DNA of 64,000 bases from NCBI GenBank assembly GCA_903893315.1, contig CAITLU010000012.1, positions 1-64,000 of the forward strand. The letters run 5' to 3'. The notes under the pieces were generated by a model that saw only the letters and a list, made by a program, of their open reading frames with translations, ran no database searches and was not told the origin of the DNA. The DNA comes from an uncultured bacterium. GTDB lineage: Bacteria; Desulfobacterota; Binatia; UBA1149; CAITLU01. Positions 26,881 through 36,166 of this stretch are shown one piece after another (positions within the stretch are counted from its first letter, which is position 1; each line of letters begins with the position of its first letter). A program made the position numbers and the translations under genes.

Positions 26881-29153
26881 GATGCAGGCTCCGTCTGCGC
26901 GATCCTGGAATTGGTCGGCAGCGACGGACCTTCGAGAAAATCAGGCGACTCGATCGATCCGTCGTTCCAGGTGACGCTCAGCCTGTTCGGATCCGGAAAC
27001 GCCGCGTAGATCTCGCCGTTGACGATGGAGCGAAGAATCACGGTGACGATCGATCCTTCCCAGGGACTCAGATCGACGTCGAACTCGCGAGGCCGGGGAC
27101 CTTCCATATCCAGTGTGGTCGCCAGCGGCCATTCGGTAGCGAACAGTCGCTGCGGCTCACCACTGTCGGGCCACAGCCAAGCGTCGGCGTTCACGTTGCC
27201 GGCCTCGAGCGCCGGGTCTTGCTGGCGAAGATCCAACAACACATGCAGACGACCGGAGCGGGGAACCTGAAGCCGGCAGATGCTGAGTGCTTCGGCGTTA
27301 CTTCCCCACATGCCGGCGAAGGAGTGATAGATGGTGCGGAACAGCATCCGTTCACGGCCGAAAGAGGACGGAAGTCCTCCCGCGAGCGAGCGGCAGAACA
27401 GGTTCAGGGGTACTGACGCGGTGGTGTCACGCGGCTGCGGCCTGCGCTCCAGGATCATGTGGGTTTGTCCCGCGATCGAACGCACCGGAACGAATCTCTC
27501 CCGCAGGTAGTTGGTCAACTCGGGCGCGTATGTGAGCATGCCGACGGGATCGGCGAAGAAGTTTTCGTAGTTCGCCAGCACGATCCGCACGCCGGCTTTC
27601 TCCATCTCATCGACGACCGTATGGCCGCCGTCGAATCCGATGTGCACCGAGTAGTAGTTGAAGAACCGCGTCGGCATCGGCCGTTCGGCAAGGAAGGGAA
27701 TCATCGACAAACCGGGCAGGGCCATGACCGGTTCGCCCTCGGCGGTCAGCTTGCGCAGTGTCTCGACCTCGTAGTCGACCAGGTCCGCATCCGCGCGTTC
27801 CACCAGCACGCCGCCGCGCGGCGCTGCGAGCGGCACCGAGAACAGCTTGCGGATGTCGTTCATCCACGCTGCCGCTACCATCGAGTAGGCGAAGAGGACG
27901 GCCGCGCAGGCCGCGGCGCCGGCCGTGCGCAGGAGTCCCGTTCTCCATCGTCCTTCGGCAAAGCACGCGGCTGCCGCCGCCGCCGCCAGACACAGGACGG
28001 GCTGGTAGACGTTGATCAGGTGGTTGAGGTCGGCCCGCGGAAAAACTCCCAGGAAGAACAGCGAAGCGAACACGGTGATCGCCGCGAGCGCACGGTCGCC
28101 GGCACTCGGCGTCCGGCGACGGAGCCAGGCGCGCACCAGCAACGCCGCGAACAGGAAAGGAGGAATCCAGTACAGACCGTAGTGCAGAAGATTGATAAGC
28201 CAGAGCCCGAACGCGGGCCAGCGCGAGGCCAGGTCCGTGACGCTCATCGGGACGCTCATGTAGACGAAGCCAGCGCTGCGGTGCAGTTGCTCGAAGCCGG
28301 CGAAGTCACCGAAGGATAGGTAGGAGATCGAGTGAGCGTCGGCGAAACCCCGAAACGGTCTCAGTACCAGTGAGTTGAAGGCGGGCAGCAGCGCTCCAGC
28401 CCGCGCCAGCACCACCAGCAGCGGTATCACCGGCACCAGCATCCCGGTCACTGCCGGCGCACTGATGCGCGCGAAGTCCGCCGCCAGTGTCCGTAGCGTC
28501 GAGTTAGGGCGACGGGTGAGCAGCAGGTCGATGACGACCGCGAGCGCGGATCCGACCGCGGCGAACACGCCGTAGTTCTGCTTGAAGACCACACACAGAC
28601 CGCAGCCGATTCCGCATGCGAACATCCATGCCGCCCGCCGGGTGCGAATCCACGCGAGCACGCTCGCCAACGCCGCCAGCGCAAAGAGCGTCGCCCACGG
28701 GGAGTAGAACGCGAAAGACCACGCGGGGAAGGCCCACATCGAGAAGACGGCGATGAGCAGTGGACCGAGGTCGCCCCAGCGCGGTCCGCCGACTTCGGAG
28801 ACGACGCGCCGTGATACCAGCATCGTCGCGAGCAGGCAGGCACCGGCGGCCCAGCGTGTAATCAGAACCTGAGGACCGGTGACGGAGAAGAGAGCCGCCA
28901 GGAGATACCAGATTCCGGGCGTGACGAAGAGATCGAGATCGCGGTAGGGAACCTTGCCGTCCAGCATCGCCGCGGCCTGTGAGAGCAGGTATCCCTCGTC
29001 GCCGAGAGTGAGCGAGCGGCGGCAGATTCCGACGGTGTAGATTACCGCGACCGTCCAGAACAGGACACGACCGAGCGTCCAGGTGATGGATACCCATCGA
29101 TCTCGATCGCTCGCGATCAAGTCGACACCTTGCGTCGCGTCAGGAACTGCCAT
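26877..29153 (-). CDS. PMT-type membrane glycosyltransferase with C-terminal soluble domain (paralogue 1)
   Basis: A 758-residue protein. SLTLGDEGYLLSQAAAMLDG and PYRDLDLFVTPGIWYLLAAL hold the acidic catalytic loop of Glyco_transf_39-like enzymes, followed by about ten helices with GLCVVFKQNYGVFAAVGSAL. Residues ~560-758 form a soluble, beta-rich periplasmic domain missing in its neighbour. ATG 29153 overlaps the upstream gene by 37 bp. A TTG at 29120 would give a 4-bp TTGA overlap and may be the real start. It is clearly related to the upstream gene, so the pair arose by tandem duplication. Confidence 0.82.
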   Translation of the reverse strand: MAVPDATQGVDLIASDRDRWVSITWTLGRVLFWTVAVIYTVGICRRSLTLGDEGYLLSQAAAMLDGKVPYRDLDLFVTPGIWYLLAALFSVTGPQVLITRWAAGACLLATMLVSRRVVSEVGGPRWGDLGPLLIAVFSMWAFPAWSFAFYSPWATLFALAALASVLAWIRTRRAAWMFACGIGCGLCVVFKQNYGVFAAVGSALAVVIDLLLTRRPNSTLRTLAADFARISAPAVTGMLVPVIPLLVVLARAGALLPAFNSLVLRPFRGFADAHSISYLSFGDFAGFEQLHRSAGFVYMSVPMSVTDLASRWPAFGLWLINLLHYGLYWIPPFLFAALLVRAWLRRRTPSAGDRALAAITVFASLFFLGVFPRADLNHLINVYQPVLCLAAAAAAACFAEGRWRTGLLRTAGAAACAAVLFAYSMVAAAWMNDIRKLFSVPLAAPRGGVLVERADADLVDYEVETLRKLTAEGEPVMALPGLSMIPFLAERPMPTRFFNYYSVHIGFDGGHTVVDEMEKAGVRIVLANYENFFADPVGMLTYAPELTNYLRERFVPVRSIAGQTHMILERRPQPRDTTASVPLNLFCRSLAGGLPSSFGRERMLFRTIYHSFAGMWGSNAEALSICRLQVPRSGRLHVLLDLRQQDPALEAGNVNADAWLWPDSGEPQRLFATEWPLATTLDMEGPRPREFDVDLSPWEGSIVTVILRSIVNGEIYAAFPDPNRLSVTWNDGSIESPDFLEGPSLPTNSRIAQTEPAS

Positions 29154-30805
29154 GTGGTTCCTTCGACGGTCATCGACCGTGCGGTTTCGAAATGTTCGGT
29201 CATGTAGGCATGCAGGTGCGGAAAGAGTTGTTCGAATGGCGCGAACTGAGCGTACATCGCCGGATCGAACACCACGCAGTCGACCCGGGCGCGGTCCATC
29301 CTTTCGACGATCACGTCATCGCGCACGTCGCCGGGAATGATCAGGTCGTATGGGGTGGGGTTCCGATGTCCCGAGGTAACATAGAGCAGAGGCATGTCCG
29401 GAACCACCAGGATCGGAGCTCCTGCCGCCGCGCACCCGCGCAGGAACTCGTCGGCCGCCTGGTAGAGGGCAGCGTCGCGCCGCGACACGAGTACCGAAGC
29501 TGAGGGCAGCCGCGTCTTTTCTCCGTAGGACGAGCGGACGTCGATCGACACACCTGCCGCGACCGCGGCGATGCCGAAAGCCGCGACGCAGCCGGCCGCG
29601 CCCGCCACGGTGGAAAGAACGCGGCCGTACGAGCGCAGAGTTGGCCACGTTGCCGCCACGAGCGCCGCCAGCACGACGAGCAGGGGCGGGTAGACTGCCG
29701 CCAGGTGAGACCATATCGCCGACGGAAAGATGCCGAGGAAGAAGAGGCCGGCAAACGGCAGGAACATGCGGGCAGCGACGCGTTCGGTCGCGTTCTTGCC
29801 CGACGCAAAATGCCAGGCGACGAAGGGAATACTCGCAATCGCGACGTAGGCGCTTCCGTAGCCGATACGGGTGGCGAGCGAGAGCAGCCAGGGCCGTGCC
29901 CATGTCTGGCCGTGCAGCATCGCGCCGAACAGCCCGCCGGGTGAATAGAGGAACAGGAAGAGGCCGTCACCTGTCGGATGCGCGCCGAGCACCGGCGGCA
30001 GAGGCTGGTCGAAAGCCTGCATCTGGCTGTGGAAGATAGTGAGGAACGTGGACTCGACGAAAGCCGGCCAGGCGCCGGTCGCCGCGAGCACGGTTCCAGT
30101 CAACAACGCCACAGTGAGTCCCGCTGCCGTCGGCCACGCTAACGCGAACCACGGCGATTGATCGGCGAGCGCTCCCTCGCGGCGTGTCAACAGTGCCGAG
30201 AGCGCCGTCGAAAGCAGTGCCAACGCACCGTAGTTCTGCTTGAAGATCACGCAGAGGCCGAGCAGGACGCCTGCCAGTACTCCGCACCCCGGCCTTGCTG
30301 TCACTAGGAAGCGCCGCGCCGCAATCAGCGCTCCGAGCGCGGCCAGCAGCGCGAGCGACGAGTACGTGAGCATCGTCAGGACGGGAAAGCTGAGCGCTAT
30401 CAAGGCGAGGTAGCCGAGTGGAACGCTCCAGGCGAGCAGGCCGGGTACCATCGGCTCGACCAGTACGTACAAGGCACCTGCGGTCAGTGCGTTGACCGCG
30501 ACCTGGGCGGTTCTCAGCACGATGACGTCGGTGCCGAACACCGCGAAGAGCGCCGCCGCCAACCAGTAGATGCCGGGAAAGATCCCCGTGTAGATGTCGC
30601 GATAAAGGATTTCTCCGCCGAGCAGCCGTACTCCGATGGCAGTGAGTTGTCCCTCGTCGAGCGACACCAGCGAGCGATTGAAGATCGGCGCTTGCGCCGC
30701 GACGGCCACCAAGACGACGAGCATCCAGCGCGGAATGCCGGCGAGCCTGCTCCCCGCCGCCTTCAACGCAACTCTCCGTGGATGCCGATCTGATTCCGGC
30801 GCCAC
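29117..30805 (-). CDS. PMT-type membrane glycosyltransferase (paralogue 2)
   Basis: A 562-residue protein starting at GTG 30805. It shares with the downstream gene the order: helix, VSLDEGQLTAIGVRLLGG, ILYRDIYTGIFPGIYWLAAA, then GLCVIFKQNYGALALLSTAL, with about twelve membrane segments. It ends soon after the membrane part in a short periplasmic domain (VDCVVFDPAMYAQFAPFEQL). It probably uses polyprenyl-phosphate sugars on the outer face of the inner membrane. It heads a coupled run with paralogue 1, the acyltransferase and the sulfatase-fold lipoprotein. Confidence 0.82.
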   Translation of the reverse strand: MAPESDRHPRRVALKAAGSRLAGIPRWMLVVLVAVAAQAPIFNRSLVSLDEGQLTAIGVRLLGGEILYRDIYTGIFPGIYWLAAALFAVFGTDVIVLRTAQVAVNALTAGALYVLVEPMVPGLLAWSVPLGYLALIALSFPVLTMLTYSSLALLAALGALIAARRFLVTARPGCGVLAGVLLGLCVIFKQNYGALALLSTALSALLTRREGALADQSPWFALAWPTAAGLTVALLTGTVLAATGAWPAFVESTFLTIFHSQMQAFDQPLPPVLGAHPTGDGLFLFLYSPGGLFGAMLHGQTWARPWLLSLATRIGYGSAYVAIASIPFVAWHFASGKNATERVAARMFLPFAGLFFLGIFPSAIWSHLAAVYPPLLVVLAALVAATWPTLRSYGRVLSTVAGAAGCVAAFGIAAVAAGVSIDVRSSYGEKTRLPSASVLVSRRDAALYQAADEFLRGCAAAGAPILVVPDMPLLYVTSGHRNPTPYDLIIPGDVRDDVIVERMDRARVDCVVFDPAMYAQFAPFEQLFPHLHAYMTEHFETARSMTVEGTTWQFLTRRKVST

Positions 30806-30866
30806 CTGGATTGCAGTCCTGACGCATCGGTTCTCATGCGAACTTGCGCGGTCGACACGCGACCAG

Positions 30867-32018
30867 TCACGTTTCGAACGGCGACGCGGTCAGGACAACC
30901 GGGCGTCCCGTCGGCGCGATCGCCTCCTCGATGAGTGTCAGGGTGTCGTCGGCCACGCGATCCCACGAAAAGCGCTCGCCCCAGGTCTTGCCGCAACGCG
31001 CGAGGTGGGTACGCAACTGTACGTCGGTCAGTACGCGAATCACCGCGCGTGCCAGGCCGTGGCAGTCGCCGTATTCAAACAGCAGGCCGGACTCGCCGTC
31101 GCGCACCGAGTCGCGCAGTCCCGGAACGTTGCTGGCCACGGCGGGAGTGGCGCAGACGTTGCCTTCGATCACGGTCATACCCCACCCTTCCTTTTCCGAA
31201 GTCTGCACGACCACCGCTGCCTTCTGCAGCCAGGCGATCTTGTCTTCTTCGGAAACGAAGCCGGTGAACGTCGTTACGTCGCCGAGATCCAGTTCGCGCA
31301 CTCGGGCTTCCAGAGCCGGCCGCTCCGAGCCCGCTCCGACGATCACCAGACGCGCGTCGGCAACGGCAGCTCTTACGGCCACCATCGCGTCGATCATCAG
31401 ATCGGCGCGTTTGTACGGCTCCAGGCGTCCCACCCACACAACGATCGGCTCTCGCGAGCTGCCGTCGTCGAGAGCCCGGTGGGTGGTCTGGTCGACGCCG
31501 GGCGGTACCACGTACACCTGCCCCGGCGCGATTCCGCGTTCCACGAGATCGAGCTTGGTGCTCGGAGAAATGGCCAGCATCGGCACGCCGCGGTAGGCCG
31601 GCGGAATGAGTTTTTCGGACAGGTAGGTAAGCAGCGCGATCGGCAGCGGCACTTGTCGAAACGCCGTGGTGCCGAAGAGATGGTGGACGATCGAGAAGCA
31701 CGGCAGCGGCACCAGCCACGGGCTCAGGAAGGGAAGTTTGTTGAGCACGTCGACGACGACGTCGTAACCGCGGGCTGCTTCGCGGCGCGCCGCGAAAGGA
31801 ACCGCGCCGTAGTAGAAGTAGCGATTGACCAGCCGCCGCACTCGCACTCCCTGTATGGTTTCTTCGCGCTTGCAGCCGGCAAAGGACGCCGCCAGGTGCG
31901 TTACCTTATGACCGCGCGCCGCGAGCCGCCCGAAGATTTCGTAGATATGGATCTCGGCGCCGCCGGCCAGCGGATGCGACGGATCGCGTTCGTTGAGAAC
32001 CAGGATGCGGCGCTTCAT
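30867..32018 (-). CDS. Family 4 glycosyltransferase
   Basis: A 383-residue GT-B enzyme. The N-terminal HPLAGGAEIHIYEIFGRLAA holds the donor/acceptor glycine loop. VVWVGRLEPYKRADLMIDAM is the phosphate-contacting GT4 motif, and SEKEGWGMTVIEGNVCATPA is the E-x7-E catalytic motif. It is a cytoplasmic, membrane-associated sugar transferase for glycan assembly. It is 66 bp downstream of the DPM-like gene and 61 bp upstream of the PMT-type pair on the same strand, so they are probably one transcription unit. Confidence 0.9.
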   Translation of the reverse strand: MKRRILVLNERDPSHPLAGGAEIHIYEIFGRLAARGHKVTHLAASFAGCKREETIQGVRVRRLVNRYFYYGAVPFAARREAARGYDVVVDVLNKLPFLSPWLVPLPCFSIVHHLFGTTAFRQVPLPIALLTYLSEKLIPPAYRGVPMLAISPSTKLDLVERGIAPGQVYVVPPGVDQTTHRALDDGSSREPIVVWVGRLEPYKRADLMIDAMVAVRAAVADARLVIVGAGSERPALEARVRELDLGDVTTFTGFVSEEDKIAWLQKAAVVVQTSEKEGWGMTVIEGNVCATPAVASNVPGLRDSVRDGESGLLFEYGDCHGLARAVIRVLTDVQLRTHLARCGKTWGERFSWDRVADDTLTLIEEAIAPTGRPVVLTASPFET

Positions 32019-32084
32019 GACGCGACCCGGCAGGAGCGTGGCAGTCCGTCAACGGAAACTGGTAACGGCTCTTTCAACGGACCG

Positions 32085-32834
32085 CTACGCACCGCTGGCC
32101 GGCAGCGCGCGGCGGCCGTTGATGCGGCCCAGAAGACTCTGCACCCGCAGCCACCACACCATCAGCAAGGCTTCGGTGGCGATCGACATGTGCATCTTGG
32201 AAGTGCCGAGGCGCCGGTCGGTGAAGATGATCGAGGTTTCCTTGATCCGAAAGCCAGCGCGCCAGGCCCGATATGTCATCTCGATCTGGAAGCCGTAGCC
32301 GTTGGCGCGCACGTCGTCGAGCGGGATCGCCTCCAGCGCGGCGCGCCGCCAGCACTTGAAGCCGCCGGTGGCATCCATCACCGGCATTCCGCCGAGTACG
32401 ATCTTGACGTAGACGTTGCCGAAGTAGCTCAGCATCAGGCGGCTCATAGGCCAGTTGACGACCGTGATGCCGTCGATGTAGCGCGAGCCGAGGATGAGGT
32501 CGCAGTCTTGGGCGAGAGCGAAGAAAGTAGTCAGCGAGGCAGGCGGATGCGAGAAGTCTGCGTCCATCTGGACGATCAGGTCGGCGCCGAGTTCGAGGGC
32601 GCGGCGAAAGCCGGCGCGATAGGCCGGACCGAGCCCCTCTTTGCCGCTGCGGTGAAGCACGTGAACGCGAGGCGTGGAGGCTGCCAGCACATCGGCGATG
32701 GCTCCGGTTCCGTCCGGTGAGTTGTCATCAACCACCAGCACTTCGACTTCGGTATCGACCGCGAGTACCGCAGCAACGATCTTCTCGAGATTTTCCTTCT
32801 CGTTGTAGGTGGGTATGACGACGATCTTTCGCAT
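32085..32834 (-). CDS. Polyprenol-phosphate mannosyltransferase (DPM1-like GT2)
   Basis: A 249-residue protein from ATG 32834. VIPTYNEKENLEKIV, LVVDDNSPDGTG, IVQMDADFSHPP (DxD), MDATGGFKCWRRAAL and YGFQIEMTYRAW are the ordered signatures of DPM1/Ppm1-type synthases. These transfer mannose from GDP-mannose to polyprenyl phosphate. The product is the donor used by PMT-type transferases, three of which lie nearby. It lacks a membrane domain, as do catalytic DPM1 subunits. Confidence 0.9.
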   Translation of the reverse strand: MRKIVVIPTYNEKENLEKIVAAVLAVDTEVEVLVVDDNSPDGTGAIADVLAASTPRVHVLHRSGKEGLGPAYRAGFRRALELGADLIVQMDADFSHPPASLTTFFALAQDCDLILGSRYIDGITVVNWPMSRLMLSYFGNVYVKIVLGGMPVMDATGGFKCWRRAALEAIPLDDVRANGYGFQIEMTYRAWRAGFRIKETSIIFTDRRLGTSKMHMSIATEALLMVWWLRVQSLLGRINGRRALPASGA

Positions 32835-33132
32835 GCAGAATCCCGCCAAGGCTACACGAAAAGCCGGGGCCATCCTACGGCAGACCTCGCCATCCGGTGA
32901 TGGCTGAAGCCGCTGCCGGTCGCTGCCGGACAGGGCGCCCTGCTTGCCTTACTGTCCGTCCTTGGTCAAGCGGCAAAGCCGCTTTTCCCGATCGTCTCGC
33001 GCCTCTGTTTCAGCACACGCGTGTCAGGCATTTTGAATGCGTGCATAGGAGACGCACGCGCAATGGCCGAGCCGAGCCGCCTTGCTTCCGTTGACGCAAT
33101 CCTCGGCGTAGGAGGTTCGCCGAGGTGACGAG
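32835..33132. other. Divergent promoter region
   Basis: 298 bp between the minus-strand glycosyltransferase run and the plus-strand SGNH gene; both promoters should lie here. No repeat or small gene is seen. Confidence 0.4.
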
Positions 33133-34191
33133 ATGACCGACACGGAGCGCGCCAGCACTGCACGGCCCGCCGCGCGCCCTGCGGTGCGATGGATGGCTCG
33201 CGTGACAGCCGTGGTCGTCAGTGTGGCATTCGGGGCGGTCGCCGCCGAAGCTCTTCTGCGGTGGCACGCGCAGCCGGTCGTCAATTCAACGGCGGTGCCG
33301 CCGGCCGATGTCGGTGGCGTGCCTTCGATCGACGGCGTGTTTTCACTGGCGGTGCCGAACCAGCGAGCGAACTATCTCGGCGTCCCATACCTGACCAACA
33401 GCCGCGGGTTTCGCGGGCCGGAGTTCGCTTTGGACAAGCCGGCGGACACGTTCCGGATCGCGATGATCGGCGACTCCTACACGATGGGCTCCGGCGTGCG
33501 CTACGAGGAAGCGTATCCGGCGGTGGTCGAAGCCGCTCTGGCCGCTGACGGTTTCAGCAAACGAATCGAAGTTCTCAACTTCGGCCTGTCGGGCCTCAGC
33601 CTGGAGGGCTGCGTGCGTCTGCGTCTGCCGATGGCGCTCGAGTACCATCCGGACCTCCTCGTTTACGGCTTTACCGTCAACGATCTGGAGGGCCCGAACT
33701 ACCGCTCCGACAGTGTCTGGGTGCGAGCCCCGGGCCGGTCGCATCTGCTGAACCTCGTGCGCGAACGTTGGAACTATGTCTGCGAAATCTTCTGGCCCGC
33801 TGAATCCAGGTACCTCCGCGAACTCGACGATAACTACTTCCACAACCCGCAAGCATGGAAAGAGTTCACTGACGGGCTCGACACGGTCGCGAATGCCGGT
33901 CGTGAGCATGGCGCGTGCGTCGTGGTCTTCCTGAACCCGCAGGTCACCATGCTTACAGCCGAGCATCCGTACCTGCGCTACTACGCCGCCGCTGCCGAGG
34001 CTGCGCGCGAGCGCGGGATGTTCGTCGTCGAAGGATTCCCGCCCTTTCTCGGCAAGTCAGAGGACGAGCTGCGCTGCTCGTCCTACGATTGGCACCCGAA
34101 CGCGAAGGGCCACACTCTGCTTGCAGGGGCCTTGGCCAGCGGTTTGCGTTCCTTGCCCGCCGATTGTCTTCCGCGACGACCGGGGAAATGA
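33133..34191 (+). CDS. Membrane-anchored SGNH/GDSL hydrolase
   Basis: A 352-residue protein with one N-terminal membrane segment (about 19-42) and an outside domain. FRIAMIGDSYTMGSGV contains the block I Ser, GFTVNDLEG the block III-like Asn, and SSYDWHPNAKGH the Asp-x-x-His catalytic pair. The family includes esterases and acyltransferases that act on surface glycans (AlgX/AlgJ-like). It starts at ATG 33133 after a GAGGTGACGAG site and is followed by an acyltransferase-3 gene. The pair could work together as a split version of the OafA-type fusion at 9.7 kb. Confidence 0.88.
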   Translation: MTDTERASTARPAARPAVRWMARVTAVVVSVAFGAVAAEALLRWHAQPVVNSTAVPPADVGGVPSIDGVFSLAVPNQRANYLGVPYLTNSRGFRGPEFALDKPADTFRIAMIGDSYTMGSGVRYEEAYPAVVEAALAADGFSKRIEVLNFGLSGLSLEGCVRLRLPMALEYHPDLLVYGFTVNDLEGPNYRSDSVWVRAPGRSHLLNLVRERWNYVCEIFWPAESRYLRELDDNYFHNPQAWKEFTDGLDTVANAGREHGACVVVFLNPQVTMLTAEHPYLRYYAAAAEAARERGMFVVEGFPPFLGKSEDELRCSSYDWHPNAKGHTLLAGALASGLRSLPADCLPRRPGK

Positions 34192-34273
34192 GCCCCGATT
34201 CCGCGCGTTCCCGGAGCTTTCACCGCAGTCGCAAGACTCGCTGCCGCATGGCCTTGGGGGCGGCACTGTGACA

Positions 34274-35401
34274 ATGAGGCCGCGACGAATGCGGCAGCTT
34301 CATTTAGAGGGAGACGGCCAGGCGGCAGCTTCGGTTGCCACCCACGACCGCCGCAGGCTGGAATCGATCGACGCGCTGCGCGGCATCGGCATCGCGGCGG
34401 TCGTCGCGCTGCACACGAGTTGGGCCCTCCTGGACCGTTCGACGATCGTCTCCGATGCGGGTCGCGTGCTCGCCGCGGTGCACCTTGGCGCGGCCTTCGG
34501 TGTCCCGCTGTTCATCGGACTCTCTGCATTCGGGCTTGCTCGGCGTCACGATTTTCGCGTCGAGGGCGCCGCGGCTTTCGCCAATTTTCTTTCGCGGCAC
34601 GCGTTGCAGCTGTTGCCCGCGTACGTGGTGTGGAGTCTGCTGAGCGCGGGCTTGCGGGATACGGCTCTGCTCGCGACTCCGGGACGCGTGCTTTCGTTGC
34701 TCATCGACGGTTCGGCCGGTGCGCAGTTCTACTTCGTACCTACGCTCTTCGGACTTTACCTGTGCTGGCCGCTGCTCGGTCTGCTGGTGCCGCGCCGTAG
34801 CCACGCGGCGCGCGTGGCGCTGTTCGCGGCGGGCGCCTTGATGTCTCTCGCGGTCTGGCAAGGGACGCTGCCGTTGGCGTGGACGTCGCCTTGCTCTTTT
34901 GCGGTGTACATCGCCGGCGGCATGGCCGCGGCGCTGCTCACGTCTCCTTCGCGACGCGCCTGTGTGTACGCGATGCCTTTCGCGTTGCTTGCGGCCGCGG
35001 TCACGTTGCGGATTGACGTAGGGCGCTTCATTGCCACGCCGATGACCTCGGACAAGACGATGGAACTGGCCTCGACGATCTTCCAGCCGGTGCCTGCGGC
35101 CTACACCTGCGCAGCTATCGCGTTCCTCGCGCTCGCGGTCACGCTCGCCGCGCCGAGCACGGCGCTGCGCTGGGCGGCCGAGCTCGGCCGTTCGGCCTAC
35201 GGCGTGTTCCTGAACCACCTGCTGCTGTTGCAGTTCGTGGTTCACCCGCTGCTCGGCGGCGCCATCGCAGCGGACTTATCGGCGGCTTCGGCGGTTCAGC
35301 GCTTTGCGGTCGAATGGGCGGTGACGCTTGCCGGCAGCGTTGCGATCACGAGGTTGCTGGCGCGCTCCGCGCGCACGCGCTGGCTGGTGGGCGCGGGCTG
35401 A
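34274..35401 (+). CDS. Acyltransferase 3 family membrane protein
   Basis: A 375-residue protein. SIDALRGIGIAAVVALHTSW is the signature first helix, followed by GVPLFIGLSAFGLARRHDF and about nine further helices. ATG 34274 is chosen; GTG 34268 is equally possible, and an upstream in-frame ATG (34121) would overlap the SGNH gene with no family match. It probably supplies acyl groups across the membrane, perhaps to the upstream SGNH protein. Confidence 0.87.
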   Translation: MRPRRMRQLHLEGDGQAAASVATHDRRRLESIDALRGIGIAAVVALHTSWALLDRSTIVSDAGRVLAAVHLGAAFGVPLFIGLSAFGLARRHDFRVEGAAAFANFLSRHALQLLPAYVVWSLLSAGLRDTALLATPGRVLSLLIDGSAGAQFYFVPTLFGLYLCWPLLGLLVPRRSHAARVALFAAGALMSLAVWQGTLPLAWTSPCSFAVYIAGGMAAALLTSPSRRACVYAMPFALLAAAVTLRIDVGRFIATPMTSDKTMELASTIFQPVPAAYTCAAIAFLALAVTLAAPSTALRWAAELGRSAYGVFLNHLLLLQFVVHPLLGGAIAADLSAASAVQRFAVEWAVTLAGSVAITRLLARSARTRWLVGAG

Positions 35402-35409
35402 GCCGGGTT

Positions 35410-36000
35410 TCAGCGCTGCTCGGTGGCGGCTACGACGTCGGCGTATTCCGCGTACGTCGGCAGCGCGGCTTTTGGGATGTCGCGCAGACGCGCAAAACCT
35501 TGGTCTCGCGGCGCGACCACCACGTCGGCGCGCGGCCACGCGATGGCCAGGTCGGGATCGTTCCACAGAACGCCCAGTTCACTGCCCGGGCGATATGGCG
35601 TCGTGCACTTGTACGCGACCAGGGCGTACTCGCTGAGGACGCAGAAGCCGTGTGCGAAGCCCGGCGGAATCCAAAGTTGCCGGTGATTGGCTCCGGAAAG
35701 AACCACGCTGGCACTGCGGCCGAAGTGCGGCGAGCCGACTCTTACATCGACCGCGACATCGAATACCTCGCCCTCGATGACGTACACGAGTTTGCCCTGC
35801 GCGTGCGGGTGTTGAAGGTGCAGGCCTCGCAGTACCCCGCGGGCCGAACGCGACAAATTGTCCTGCACGAAGTGGCCCGGCAGTCCGAGCGCCGCATAGC
35901 GCTCGGCTTGCCAGGTTTCGAGGAAAAACCCTCTTTCGTCGCCGAAAACATCGGTTTCGACGACCCGCAGGCCGGGCAATACGGTCTCGATCACATGCAT
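35410..36000 (-). CDS. rmlC: dTDP-4-dehydrorhamnose 3,5-epimerase
   Basis: A 196-residue cupin enzyme from ATG 36000. VFGDERGFFLETW, SARGVLRGLHLQHP (catalytic H61), GEVFDVAVDVRVGSPHFG, PPGFAHGFCVL and the catalytic tyrosine Y130 in VAYKCTTPY are complete. It epimerises C3 and C5 of dTDP-4-keto-6-deoxyglucose on the way to dTDP-L-rhamnose. It lies 166 bp downstream of rmlB on the same strand. A longer in-frame opening to 36381 overlaps rmlB and has no family similarity. Confidence 0.95.
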   Translation of the reverse strand: MHVIETVLPGLRVVETDVFGDERGFFLETWQAERYAALGLPGHFVQDNLSRSARGVLRGLHLQHPHAQGKLVYVIEGEVFDVAVDVRVGSPHFGRSASVVLSGANHRQLWIPPGFAHGFCVLSEYALVAYKCTTPYRPGSELGVLWNDPDLAIAWPRADVVVAPRDQGFARLRDIPKAALPTYAEYADVVAATEQR

Positions 36001-36166
36001 GGCAACCTCGATCCGGTCGTGAACCACGGCGCGCTTACGGCGCGATGTCCTTTCGGGCGTTGAGCCACGTGCTGACCGCACGCCGTCTTGCGCATAGGCG
36101 TCGCGCTTGCCGGCGGAGACGGTCTCGCGGCAACGGCGACGCCGGCCGGGATGACGCCTTTCCTGG

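Noticed and set aside
30636-32720. 694-codon open frame on the plus strand
   Set aside because: Lies antisense to a PMT-type gene, a GT4 gene and a DPM-like gene with clear motifs; no start signal or domain.
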